Source of the DNA: Flavobacteriaceae bacterium PS02337
GTDB taxonomy: Bacteria > Bacteroidota > Bacteroidia > Flavobacteriales > Flavobacteriaceae
Assembly: GCA_029959285.1 (NCBI GenBank)
Contig: JASCOE010000003.1
Location: 310,001 to 374,000 of the forward strand
Reading direction: 5' to 3'
Length of the DNA: 64,000 bases
Below, one piece after another: positions 43,473 to 51,580 of the stretch; positions within the stretch are counted from its first letter, which is position 1, and every line of letters begins with the position of its first letter. The notes beneath the pieces were generated by a model. That model was given only the letters and a program-made list of their open reading frames with translations. It made no database searches and was not told where the DNA came from. The translations under genes were made by a program, and so were the position numbers.

Positions 43473-45650
43473 GCAATCGGTTAAAAACTGCTTATTCGCT
43501 TTATATTCTGCAAGTGTTTTTAAACCTTTTTCAGCTAATAATTCACTCAAAATAGCTTCAACATCTTGCTGCATGGCGAGTGAACCGCAAATCATAATTA
43601 CGCCATCTCTTTTCAATAAATTAGCAAAAAATAAAACATCTCTTTTGATCAAATCCATCACATAAATATGTTCAGCTTCACGAGATAAAGCCACATGAAA
43701 ATTGTCCAAATGTTCTTTCTGAATCATAATCGCAGCAAATTTTTTGTACGCCATCAAAGTTGGCGTTTCCATTCTGAATCCGCTGTAAAGATGTAATTCT
43801 TGCTTAATTTTATTTTGTTCGATCATTCCTAAGAAAGGAGCAATTCCCGTTCCGTTTGAAATGAAAGCCACTTTTGAAGCTTTATTTGGAAGATGGAATG
43901 TTGGGTTTTTAATAATTCGCGCTTTTATTGTATTTCCAACTTCCAAATTATTCAAATATCCAGAACCTAAACCATCAGGATGAAGTTTAACCACCAACTG
44001 AATATTACCAGAATGATTTCCAATAGAGTAGAGGCGTTCTCTCGAATCGTTGGCTGGATAAATAGCCAATAAATCGCCAGAACTAAATTTGGCTCTCGCG
44101 TTTGCTCTCAAAGTCAAAATAAAAGTATGCTCGGTTTCAGAAATTGGTGTTTTATCTAAAACCATTAATTTTTGTAAACCTTTTGGAACATGATTGTATA
44201 ATGAAGGCGTTGTCGCTAATTGAATTCCCGTTTTCGAACTCCATAATTTTACCCATTGTACAAATTCAACGGCTGATTTATCATTTACAGTTTGTAAATC
44301 TAAATAACGTTCTGTCCAATTTTGATTTCCTAAAAGCTGATCAATTTCAATAGCAAATCCGCAAAAATCTGGATATGCTTTAGAACCAAAACCAACCACA
44401 GAAAAATTAATTTTTTGTTTTTGATTTTGTCTTTCCAGTAAAGTTTTAAATTGTGTTCCGTTTGAAGGCGCATCACCTAAACCATGCGTTGAAGAAAAAA
44501 CAATAATATGTTCAGCTTTCGGGTAAGCCGTAAATTTGTTCAATTCGCTAATAAAAACTTTCTGCCCGTGCGTAATCAATTGTTTCTGAATCGCATTTGC
44601 AAATCGGAAAGAACTTCCGTTTTCTGAACCGACTAAAAGTATAATAGAACTTTCGCTAGCCTTAAATTTATTTTTAATTCGGCTTGCTCTTCTTTTCAAA
44701 GTAATCGCAAAACCAGAATAAATAAAGAACAAAATGTTTAGACAGGCAATGGCTAAAATTACAGCCCAGATTCCGTTAATTCGTCCAGTATGAAGATCAA
44801 GACTCAAAGCCGCATATTGCGCGGTCATTGGAGAAAGTTTTTCAGAAATTACAGCGCCTGTTACTTGATTTACTTCAACTTCGCGATCTTTCAGTTCCAT
44901 GATATAATATTCTTCTGGATCATCTGTAAACGGAAATTCGATTTTTTTTACGTCAGATAATAAAGTCGTTTTAAAAATAGAAGTAGTTTTGGCTTTCGCC
45001 GAAAGTTCTGTTTTTACAGGTTTTGCTTTTTCTTCACCCATAAAAAAGTTGAATCTTTCTAACGATAAATACGTTCCAGTAAGCGCAATAATAAAAATCG
45101 GAATCAAAGCCAATCTTCCTAAAAGAACATGATAATATTGAGCAAAATATTCTTTGATTATTTTAGAAAAGAAATTTCGAATGCCGCGTTGTCTTTTCAA
45201 AACTAAAACAAAACCCGAAATAGAGATTAGCAATAAACAAAATGAAATTACGCCGACAAAAAAACGTCCTGTTTCGTGAAGAAAAAGCGAACGGTGAAAA
45301 CTCGTAATCCATTTAATGAATTCTGATTTTTTTACAGGCGTTCCTAATACTTTTCCAGTTTTTGGATTGATATAAGCATTAATGTCGTTTCCATCTGCAT
45401 CAATTGCCTGAAGTGTTACAAACTGATTGTAATCGACACTCAATTCCGTAATTTCAGAATACTCTTTTTTTAGAATCGGCAGGGTTTCGCCTAAAGTTAT
45501 TTTATTGAAATTTTCTGCTTTGTACGGAAGTGTTTTTTCCTGAACCGCATAGACTGCCAGAATAATTCCGGTTACCGAAGCCAAAAGCAAAAAAATAGAA
45601 GAAAATAAAGCCAAAGCCAAGTGTGCGTAGCGCCAAAAAGAAAGAGTCAT
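43467..45650 (-). CDS. PepSY-flavodoxin-ferredoxin reductase fusion membrane protein
   Basis: The 727 residues form a complete electron path. Residues 1-310 are a PepSY-type membrane part with about four helices and periplasmic PepSY domains. A flavodoxin domain (about 332-470) has ILLVGSENGSSFRFANAI and STHGLGDAPSNGTQF. A FAD/NAD(P)H reductase domain (about 490-727) has RLYSIGNHSG, ISNGTGIAPFLGM and MICGSLAMQQDV. It resembles sulfite-reductase flavoprotein fusions thought to pass electrons from cytoplasmic NAD(P)H across the membrane, here probably to a periplasmic flavoprotein or ferric siderophore. It is flanked by the DUF2271 and apbE genes on the same strand. Confidence 0.92.
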   Translation of the reverse strand: MTLSFWRYAHLALALFSSIFLLLASVTGIILAVYAVQEKTLPYKAENFNKITLGETLPILKKEYSEITELSVDYNQFVTLQAIDADGNDINAYINPKTGKVLGTPVKKSEFIKWITSFHRSLFLHETGRFFVGVISFCLLLISISGFVLVLKRQRGIRNFFSKIIKEYFAQYYHVLLGRLALIPIFIIALTGTYLSLERFNFFMGEEKAKPVKTELSAKAKTTSIFKTTLLSDVKKIEFPFTDDPEEYYIMELKDREVEVNQVTGAVISEKLSPMTAQYAALSLDLHTGRINGIWAVILAIACLNILFFIYSGFAITLKRRASRIKNKFKASESSIILLVGSENGSSFRFANAIQKQLITHGQKVFISELNKFTAYPKAEHIIVFSSTHGLGDAPSNGTQFKTLLERQNQKQKINFSVVGFGSKAYPDFCGFAIEIDQLLGNQNWTERYLDLQTVNDKSAVEFVQWVKLWSSKTGIQLATTPSLYNHVPKGLQKLMVLDKTPISETEHTFILTLRANARAKFSSGDLLAIYPANDSRERLYSIGNHSGNIQLVVKLHPDGLGSGYLNNLEVGNTIKARIIKNPTFHLPNKASKVAFISNGTGIAPFLGMIEQNKIKQELHLYSGFRMETPTLMAYKKFAAIMIQKEHLDNFHVALSREAEHIYVMDLIKRDVLFFANLLKRDGVIMICGSLAMQQDVEAILSELLAEKGLKTLAEYKANKQFLTDCY

Positions 45651-45686
45651 TGAATGTATTCTAGAAATGTAATAAAATATTTAAAG

Positions 45687-45715
45687 CTTTGTCAAAGTTA
45701 TAAACTTTGACAAAG
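45687..45715. repeat. 29-bp palindrome, copy 3 of 4
   Basis: CTTTGTCAAAGTT, ATA centre, AACTTTGACAAAG, with AG/CT extending each arm to 45685-45717. It lies between the DUF2271 and PepSY genes, where it could attenuate transcription. Confidence 0.75.
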
Positions 45716-45787
45716 CTCAGATTTCAATTTTAAGCATAAAAAAATAAAATTTATACTTAGGCAGGTTAAAAAAAGATATACTAAAGA

Positions 45788-46270
45788 TTAAATTTTGTTT
45801 AATCTCACATATTTAATGTATCCTTTTCCATCTGTTTTATCTGCAAGACCTTCTGTAGTAAGCGGAATTTCAAGATCACTTACATAATATTTCTGATCTT
45901 CAACAGCCGATTCAAAACGTAATTTATATCCTTTATTTATTTTAGAATTTTCAATTTCGATTGTAGTTACGCTACGATCTCCACCAGTAACAGAAGCACC
46001 CGTTTTTGCACTAATATCATCAGATTTTGCAGTGTGAAATTTATTCCATTCTTTTAATGATTTGTACCATTTTTTATCATCGCCCATTACATAAAGTGTT
46101 TTTTCGTACTCACCATTTGCATTAATTAAAGAAACAACGATATACGCACCTTCGCCCATATAATTATTCATTTGCAGCATAATCTTGTATTTGCTCGATT
46201 GTGCTTGAGTTTGAAAAGAAAGTAAAAAGATAAAAGCGCTTGTTAAAGCAATTTTTAATATAGATTTCAT
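45788..46270 (-). CDS. DUF2271-family periplasmic protein with flavinylation-like motif
   Basis: This 160-residue protein has a signal peptide (FQTQAQ) and a DUF2271 beta-sandwich (YKIMLQMNNYMGEGAYIVVSL). Residues 90-95 read TGASVT, preceded by Asp at 85/86. This matches the short acceptor motif (Dxx[ST]GA[ST]) at which ApbE attaches FMN. With apbE and a PepSY flavin reductase in the same gene group, the protein is a good candidate for a covalently flavinylated electron carrier in the periplasm. That function is inferred. Confidence 0.85.
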   Translation of the reverse strand: MKSILKIALTSAFIFLLSFQTQAQSSKYKIMLQMNNYMGEGAYIVVSLINANGEYEKTLYVMGDDKKWYKSLKEWNKFHTAKSDDISAKTGASVTGGDRSVTTIEIENSKINKGYKLRFESAVEDQKYYVSDLEIPLTTEGLADKTDGKGYIKYVRLNKI

Positions 46271-46300
46271 TTATTGAATTGTTAATTATAAATTATTAGA

Positions 46301-46382
46301 TATGAGTTTTGAGTTATTAGTTTTAAATTATAATTATACGCTAGTTTTTAACTTATAACTCATAATTCAAAACTCCTAACTC
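46301..46382. repeat. inverted AT-rich repeat of the ATAACTCATAA family
   Basis: TATGAGTTTTGAGTTATTAG on the left faces TATAACTCATAATTCAAAAC on the right. It resembles the elements at 2140 and 55081 and lies between the ankyrin and DUF2271 genes. Confidence 0.6.
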
Positions 46383-46390
46383 TAAAAAGG

Positions 46391-47881
46391 TTATTTTAAA
46401 AATTCGACTGAAACGTTATTTTTGGTAAGCAAATCATTTTCTTTTGCTAAAGCATAAGCCGTTTCGTCAAATTCTGTACTGATGTCTTTTTTAGCGCCAA
46501 CTGAAACTAAATATTTTAAAATAGAATCATCTTTAGAAGTCATTGCCGCTCTGTGTAAAGCTGTTAAACCATCTTTGTTTTTAGCATTTACATCTACTTT
46601 CAAATCTGTAATTTTTTTAAGAAGCGAAATATCACTTTTTGTAATTGCCAAATGATACAACGTATTTCCGTCTTTTTGCGGCGTTGCTAAATTCAATCCT
46701 TTATCTTGAAGTAATTTAGCTTTTGCATCAAAAGGATCTACAGTTACTTTTTCTCTTCCAGCCGGACGATAAGATTGTACCAAATAAACGCCTAAATTAT
46801 TTCCGTCTTTATCTTTTACATTCACATCAGCACCTTTCGCCAAAAGTAAACTAACAGCTTCTGGAGTTCCGTATCGAACAGCACTTGTCAAAGCAGATTC
46901 TCCTTTTAAATTTTGAGCGTTGATATTTTTTACTTTTGGAAGAAATAATTCTAAAGCAGCAATTTCTCTCGCCGAAGCAGCAGCCATTAAAGGCGTATTT
47001 CCTTCTTTATCCGCTTTATTTGCATCAACACCTTTTGCTAAAAAATATTCAATGATTTCTTTCTGATTTGGTTTTCCAGCCAAAATATGCAATACATTTT
47101 GTCCCGCTTTATTTTGAGCAGTTGCTTTTATTTTTACTTCTTCAACCAAATATTTATACGTTTCTAAAGTATTTGTTTCTCTACGGCTTCCTTGCGCAGC
47201 AATCAAAAGGGCGTTATCAGTTGGTTTAACTCCTTTTTCTAAAAGTTTCTTTAAAAACGGAATATTTCCAGATCTTGCAGCATAAGAAAAAGCAGTATTC
47301 CCGTCGCTATCAACATCTTTTAAAGACATTCCTTTAGTTGAGAAATATTCAGCAGCTTTTAAATCTTTATCTGAAGCAATGGCTAAAAGTAAAAGATTTG
47401 CGCCATTGGCATATTTTTTTGTCGGATTTACTCCAGCTTTAAAAAAAGCATCGTACATCGCTGGATTTGCTTGTCCGTTTGAAGCTGCAAAATCTGCAGG
47501 CGCAGTTCCGTGACTGTCTTCAAAGTTTACATCAGAACCTTTACCAATTAAATACTGAACTAATTCTGTATTTCCTCTGTAAGCTGCCCAGTGTAAATAA
47601 ATACGATTATCGTGAGTTGGTTTTGTAATCGAATTTCCAGGTTGTTCAACTAAAAATTTAATTGTTGCTAAAGGAGCATCATTATTAATGGCTAAAGTCG
47701 TAACGTCAAAAGCATTTGCGTTTGCTTCCGAAGGATTATTTCCTTTTGCGATTTCTGCCTTAACAGTTTCAACAGTTGGAGAAGTCTTCCAAAATTCGGC
47801 GTCTAACAACGAATTCTTTTGCTGAGCACTTACAAATAAAGTGGCAGCAAATGCAAAAGAAACGAAAAGATTCTTTTTCAT
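46391..47881 (-). CDS. secreted ankyrin-repeat protein
   Basis: The product is 496 residues from the ATG at 47881, chosen because it begins a signal peptide (KKNLFVSFAFAATLFVSAQ). About 12 ankyrin repeats follow (for example HDNRIYLHWAAYRGNTELVQ, DGNTAFSYAARSGNIPFLKK, DGLTALHRAAMTS). It should be a periplasmic protein-binding scaffold. It is the first gene of the minus-strand DUF2271-PepSY-apbE run and has its own promoter-like sequence. Periplasmic ankyrin proteins near redox enzymes are known in other bacteria, for example next to catalase, but the partner here is unknown. Confidence 0.9.
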   Translation of the reverse strand: MKKNLFVSFAFAATLFVSAQQKNSLLDAEFWKTSPTVETVKAEIAKGNNPSEANANAFDVTTLAINNDAPLATIKFLVEQPGNSITKPTHDNRIYLHWAAYRGNTELVQYLIGKGSDVNFEDSHGTAPADFAASNGQANPAMYDAFFKAGVNPTKKYANGANLLLLAIASDKDLKAAEYFSTKGMSLKDVDSDGNTAFSYAARSGNIPFLKKLLEKGVKPTDNALLIAAQGSRRETNTLETYKYLVEEVKIKATAQNKAGQNVLHILAGKPNQKEIIEYFLAKGVDANKADKEGNTPLMAAASAREIAALELFLPKVKNINAQNLKGESALTSAVRYGTPEAVSLLLAKGADVNVKDKDGNNLGVYLVQSYRPAGREKVTVDPFDAKAKLLQDKGLNLATPQKDGNTLYHLAITKSDISLLKKITDLKVDVNAKNKDGLTALHRAAMTSKDDSILKYLVSVGAKKDISTEFDETAYALAKENDLLTKNNVSVEFLK

Positions 47882-47972
47882 ATTTTGATAATTTATGGTT
47901 ATAGAATTGTACAAGATTAATTTAATTTTTGAGGGAATTATTTTTATCTATTTAGAATAAATAAAAATAAAG

Positions 47973-48003
47973 CAAATGTAAAAATTAATATTTTTAAATC
48001 AAG
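47973..48003 (-). promoter_or_regulatory. promoter for the ankyrin-DUF2271-PepSY-apbE run
   Basis: On the minus strand CTTG (48003-48000), 19 bp, then TACATTTG (47980-47973) fits the Bacteroidota promoter. The leader to the ATG at 47881 would be about 85 nt. Confidence 0.55.
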
Positions 48004-48397
48004 AATAATTTCCTTTAAAAAGCTGTTTTTCGTGTACTTTTTCAAAATATTAAGAATGTCTTAAGTTGATTTTAATCTTTTTCTAATGTCATTAAGACTA
48101 AGAATTATAAAAAGGTTTAAAATGGCTGTAAAATTATTTTGAATTTACTTCTTCTGACGTTTTTCAATTTCAAGTTAAATTTTTGTTTTTTTTAAAGTCA
48201 GAAACCTTGTTATTTCAGGTGTTTTTTGCTTTTTTCAAATTTTAAAGAAATTGTTTTTATTCTAAATATTTGTAACAAAGCTTGTTGTGTTTTTAGGTTG
48301 AATAAATTTTATAAAATACTATTTAGAATAATTATTAATAGCTGACGTTTTTTAAGTTTGAAATTTAAAGCCAGATTTCTCTTTTTTAGAAAGTGCT
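48004..48397. other. non-coding AT-rich DNA
   Basis: This is the left half of the large gap between the ankyrin and nrdB genes. It is rich in T runs, and I see no frame, hairpin or repeat that can be named. Confidence 0.5.
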
Positions 48398-48565
48398 GTT
48401 GATAACTGTTTTGTATTTCATTCTAAAAATGATCGCTTTTTCTTGTTGATAACTCGACATGAATTTTGAGGAAATATCTAGTTCATTGCGAATTACAACA
48501 TATTATTTTCCTGTTGATAAAATTTAGAAACCGACTCTTTTTTCAAGTTTCAAAACTGTTGATAA
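48398..48565 (+). promoter_or_regulatory. four TGTTGATAA nonamers (DnaA-box-like) upstream of nrdB
   Basis: Exact copies of TGTTGATAA stand at 48398, 48445, 48512 and 48557, all in the same orientation. The complement, TTATCAACA, differs at one position from the DnaA box TTATCCACA. E. coli nrdAB is known to be controlled by DnaA, so a cell-cycle role is plausible. Confidence 0.55.
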
Positions 48566-48614
48566 TTGATACGATTTTTAACATCTAAAACTAGACAAAA
48601 GCAGAACTGCGGGT

Positions 48615-48622
48615 TAAATTTG
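48615..48622 (+). promoter_or_regulatory. TAnnTTTG element of nrdB
   Basis: TAAATTTG lies 50 nt after the last TGTTGATAA box and about 84 nt before the nrdB ATG. A matching upstream TTTG is not obvious. Confidence 0.4.
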
Positions 48623-48705
48623 TATTAATTGAAAACACGCCAATACCACCTACAATTTAGCGCTCGTTTTTCAATTCAAATCATGTCACTTAAAATTCTA
48701 TATAT

Positions 48706-49680
48706 ATGTCAATTTTCGATAAAAGAATCAATTATAAACCTTTCGAATATCCAGAGGTTCTCCAATTTACTGAAGCCATCAATAAAGCGTATTGGGTTCA
48801 TTCAGAAGTAGATTTTACTGCCGACACACAAGATTTTCATGCACATTTAAATGATGCTGAAAAAACGGCAATAAAAAATAGTTTGTTAGCAATTGCTCAG
48901 ATTGAGGTAGCTGTAAAAAGTTTTTGGGGTAATATATATGAGCATTTTCCGAAACCAGAATTCAACGGATTGGGAACTACTTTTGCAGAATGTGAATTTC
49001 GACATTCTGAAGCGTATTCTCGTTTATTGGAAGTTTTAGGTTATAATGACGAATTTGAAAGATTATTAGATGTTCCTGTAGTTCGCAGACGTGTAGATTA
49101 TCTTTCGAATGTATTGAAAGACACAAAATCTCAGGACAACAGAAAATACATGGTGTCGCTGATTTTGTTCAGTATTTTGATTGAAAATGTTTCGTTGTTC
49201 AGTCAGTTTGCTATTTTATTGTCATTCACAAGATTCAAAGGATACATGAAAAATGTGAGCAATATTATTGCGTGGACTTCAATCGACGAACAAATTCATG
49301 CAAATGGCGGAATTTATATTATCAATAAAATCCGTGAAGAATTTCCAGAATATTTTGATGCTGATACTTTAGAATTAATCAGAGAAACGGTTAGAGAATC
49401 AATCACAGTTGAAGCAGATATTTTAGACTGGATTTTTGAAGATGGTGCAATCGAAACCATTAATAAAGAAGATTTGGTAAACTTCATGAAATTTAGAATT
49501 GATGAAAGTTTGAAACAAATCAACATCGAGACAATTTTCAATGTTTCTCCAGACGAATATTCAAAAATGACATGGTTTGAAGAAGAAGTTTTTGCAAACA
49601 GCTTAGACGATTTCTTTGCTAAACGTCCGGTAGAATACACAAAACACGATAAAAGTATCACAGCAAACGATCTTTTTTAA
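48706..49680 (+). CDS. nrdB: ribonucleotide-diphosphate reductase subunit beta
   Basis: The 324-residue radical-carrying small subunit of class I ribonucleotide reductase. Metal ligands and the tyrosyl radical site are intact: E in AQIEVAVKSF, EFRHSEAY (Glu, His and the radical Tyr), the Glu in ENVSLFSQF, and DEQIH (Glu and His). The C-terminal tail (ITANDLF) would dock on NrdA. There is no N-terminal ATP-cone, in contrast to some Bacteroidota NrdB proteins. It lies 18 nt upstream of nrdA, in an nrdB-nrdA order opposite to E. coli. Confidence 0.96.
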   Translation: MSIFDKRINYKPFEYPEVLQFTEAINKAYWVHSEVDFTADTQDFHAHLNDAEKTAIKNSLLAIAQIEVAVKSFWGNIYEHFPKPEFNGLGTTFAECEFRHSEAYSRLLEVLGYNDEFERLLDVPVVRRRVDYLSNVLKDTKSQDNRKYMVSLILFSILIENVSLFSQFAILLSFTRFKGYMKNVSNIIAWTSIDEQIHANGGIYIINKIREEFPEYFDADTLELIRETVRESITVEADILDWIFEDGAIETINKEDLVNFMKFRIDESLKQINIETIFNVSPDEYSKMTWFEEEVFANSLDDFFAKRPVEYTKHDKSITANDLF

Positions 49681-49698
49681 TACAAGCCCAGCATACAT

Positions 49699-51393
49699 AT
49701 GAATACGATAGACACAAACCCAGCAAATAATTTTGAACAACCAATTGATACCAAAATGTGGTGGAAAAACTCTGAAAGTGAGCAGATTTTAAACCGCGGT
49801 TATCTTTTGAAAGGTGAAACAGTAGAAGGTGCAATTGATAGAATTTGTACGGCTGCTTCAAAAAGACTTTACAAACCAGAATTGAAAGAGTCTTTTATGG
49901 AAATGATAGAAAGAGGCTGGATGAGTATCAGTTCGCCAGTTTGGGCAAATATGGGAACAGAAAGAGGACTTCCAATTTCTTGTTTTAATGTTCACGTTCC
50001 AGACAAGATTGAAGGAATTACACATAAATTAGGTGAAGTAATCATGCAAACCAAAATTGGTGGTGGAACTTCTGGATATTTTGGTGAATTGCGTGAACGC
50101 GGAAGTGCCGTAACAGACAACGGAAAGAGTAGTGGAGCAGTAAGTTTTATGAAACTTTTTGACACGGCAATGGATACGATTTCGCAAGGTGGAGTTCGTC
50201 GTGGTGCGTTTGCAGCGTATTTAGATATTGATCACCCGGATATCGAAGAATTTTTGAAAATTAAAAGTATCGGAAATCCGATCCAGAACTTGTTTACAGG
50301 AATCTGTGTACCAGATTATTGGATGCAAGAAATGATTGATGGCGATGCAGAAAAAAGACAAGTTTGGGCTAAAGTTTTAGAAAGCCGTCAGCAAAAAGGA
50401 TTACCTTATATTTTCTTTAGTGATAACGTAAATAAAAATAAACCGCAAGTTTATAAAGATCAGAATCTTAGAATTAACGCAAGTAACTTGTGTAGTGAGA
50501 TTATGCTTCCGTCAACTCACGACGAATCATTTATCTGCTGTCTTTCTTCTATGAATTTAGAATTATATGAAGAATGGAAAGATACTGAAGCGGTTAAATT
50601 AGCAATCTTTTTCTTAGATGCTGTTTTACAAGAATTCATCGAAAAAACAGAAGGAAACTATTATCTTTCTGCTGCTAATAAATTTGCAAAAAGACACCGT
50701 GCGTTAGGTTTAGGAGTTTTAGGATGGCATTCTTATCTGCAAAAAAATATGATTCCGTTTGAAGGAATGGAAGCGAAAATGAAAACAACAGAGATTTTCA
50801 AACATATCAGTGACAAAGCAGATAAAGCAAGTCAAGAATTGGCTAGAATTTACGGAGAACCAGAATTGTTAAAAGGTTATGGAAGACGTAATACTACAAC
50901 AATGGCAATTGCTCCAACAACATCTTCTTCTGCTATTTTAGGGCAAACTTCGCCAGGAATTGAACCTTTCAGCAGTAATTATTACAAAGCTGGATTGAGC
51001 AAAGGTAATTTTATGCGTAAAAATAAATACCTTAAAAAACTGCTTGAAGAAAAAGGTTTAGACAACGAAGAAGTTTGGAGAGGAATTATGTTAAACGGAG
51101 GAAGCGTGCAGCATATGGAACAATTGACTCAGGAAGAAAAAGATGTTTTCAAAACATTTAAAGAAATCAGTCAGTTAGAAATTGTGCAGCAAGCTGGAAT
51201 TCGTCAGAAATTTGTTGATCAAGGACAAAGTTTAAATCTTAATATTCCAGCAGAATTAGCGATTAAAGATGTAAACCGTTTAATGATCGAAGCTTGGCAA
51301 CAAGGAGTTAAAAGTTTATACTACCAAAGAAGTCAGAGTGTTTCTAAAGAATTAGTAACAAGTCTTGTTTCGTGCAGCAGTTGTGAATCATAA
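49699..51393 (+). CDS. nrdA: ribonucleotide-diphosphate reductase subunit alpha
   Basis: A 564-residue catalytic subunit that reduces ribonucleotides to deoxyribonucleotides. The active-site residues are visible: the first redox Cys in LPISCFNVHVP, NLCSEI (Asn, Cys, Glu), the partner Cys in FICCLSSMNL, and the C-terminal CSSCES that is re-reduced by thioredoxin. The protein is about 200 residues shorter than E. coli NrdA because it lacks the N-terminal ATP-cone, the usual on/off site for ATP and dATP. NrdB also lacks it, so dATP inhibition may be absent or work differently. A strong terminator follows. Confidence 0.96.
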   Translation: MNTIDTNPANNFEQPIDTKMWWKNSESEQILNRGYLLKGETVEGAIDRICTAASKRLYKPELKESFMEMIERGWMSISSPVWANMGTERGLPISCFNVHVPDKIEGITHKLGEVIMQTKIGGGTSGYFGELRERGSAVTDNGKSSGAVSFMKLFDTAMDTISQGGVRRGAFAAYLDIDHPDIEEFLKIKSIGNPIQNLFTGICVPDYWMQEMIDGDAEKRQVWAKVLESRQQKGLPYIFFSDNVNKNKPQVYKDQNLRINASNLCSEIMLPSTHDESFICCLSSMNLELYEEWKDTEAVKLAIFFLDAVLQEFIEKTEGNYYLSAANKFAKRHRALGLGVLGWHSYLQKNMIPFEGMEAKMKTTEIFKHISDKADKASQELARIYGEPELLKGYGRRNTTTMAIAPTTSSSAILGQTSPGIEPFSSNYYKAGLSKGNFMRKNKYLKKLLEEKGLDNEEVWRGIMLNGGSVQHMEQLTQEEKDVFKTFKEISQLEIVQQAGIRQKFVDQGQSLNLNIPAELAIKDVNRLMIEAWQQGVKSLYYQRSQSVSKELVTSLVSCSSCES

Positions 51394-51398
51394 AAATC

Positions 51399-51434
51399 AA
51401 AAGCCGAATCTTAATTTAGATTCGGCTTTTTTAT
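51399..51434 (+). terminator. terminator after nrdA
   Basis: AAAAGCCGAATCT and AGATTCGGCTTTT form a 13-bp stem around TAATTT, ending in T6. Confidence 0.9.
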
Positions 51435-51580
51435 TTGTAGAAAAAGGTTTCACACAGATTTAAAAAGATTTAGGCAAATCTCCGCAACTATTTTTTTTAA
51501 TCTATGAAAATTAAGTTCTCATAAAATAGTAATTTAGTGCCAAAATTTACAATCCAAAATCAATAAATACCATCAATTAA

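Noticed and set aside
48629-48811. 60-codon frame overlapping the start of nrdB
   Set aside because: It runs through the nrdB promoter area and coding start in another frame and has no protein-like features.
51447-51490. TTTCACACAGATTTAAAAAGATT-like intergenic repeat
   Set aside because: It looks like a common Flavobacterium intergenic sequence, but no second good copy occurs in the window to prove it.
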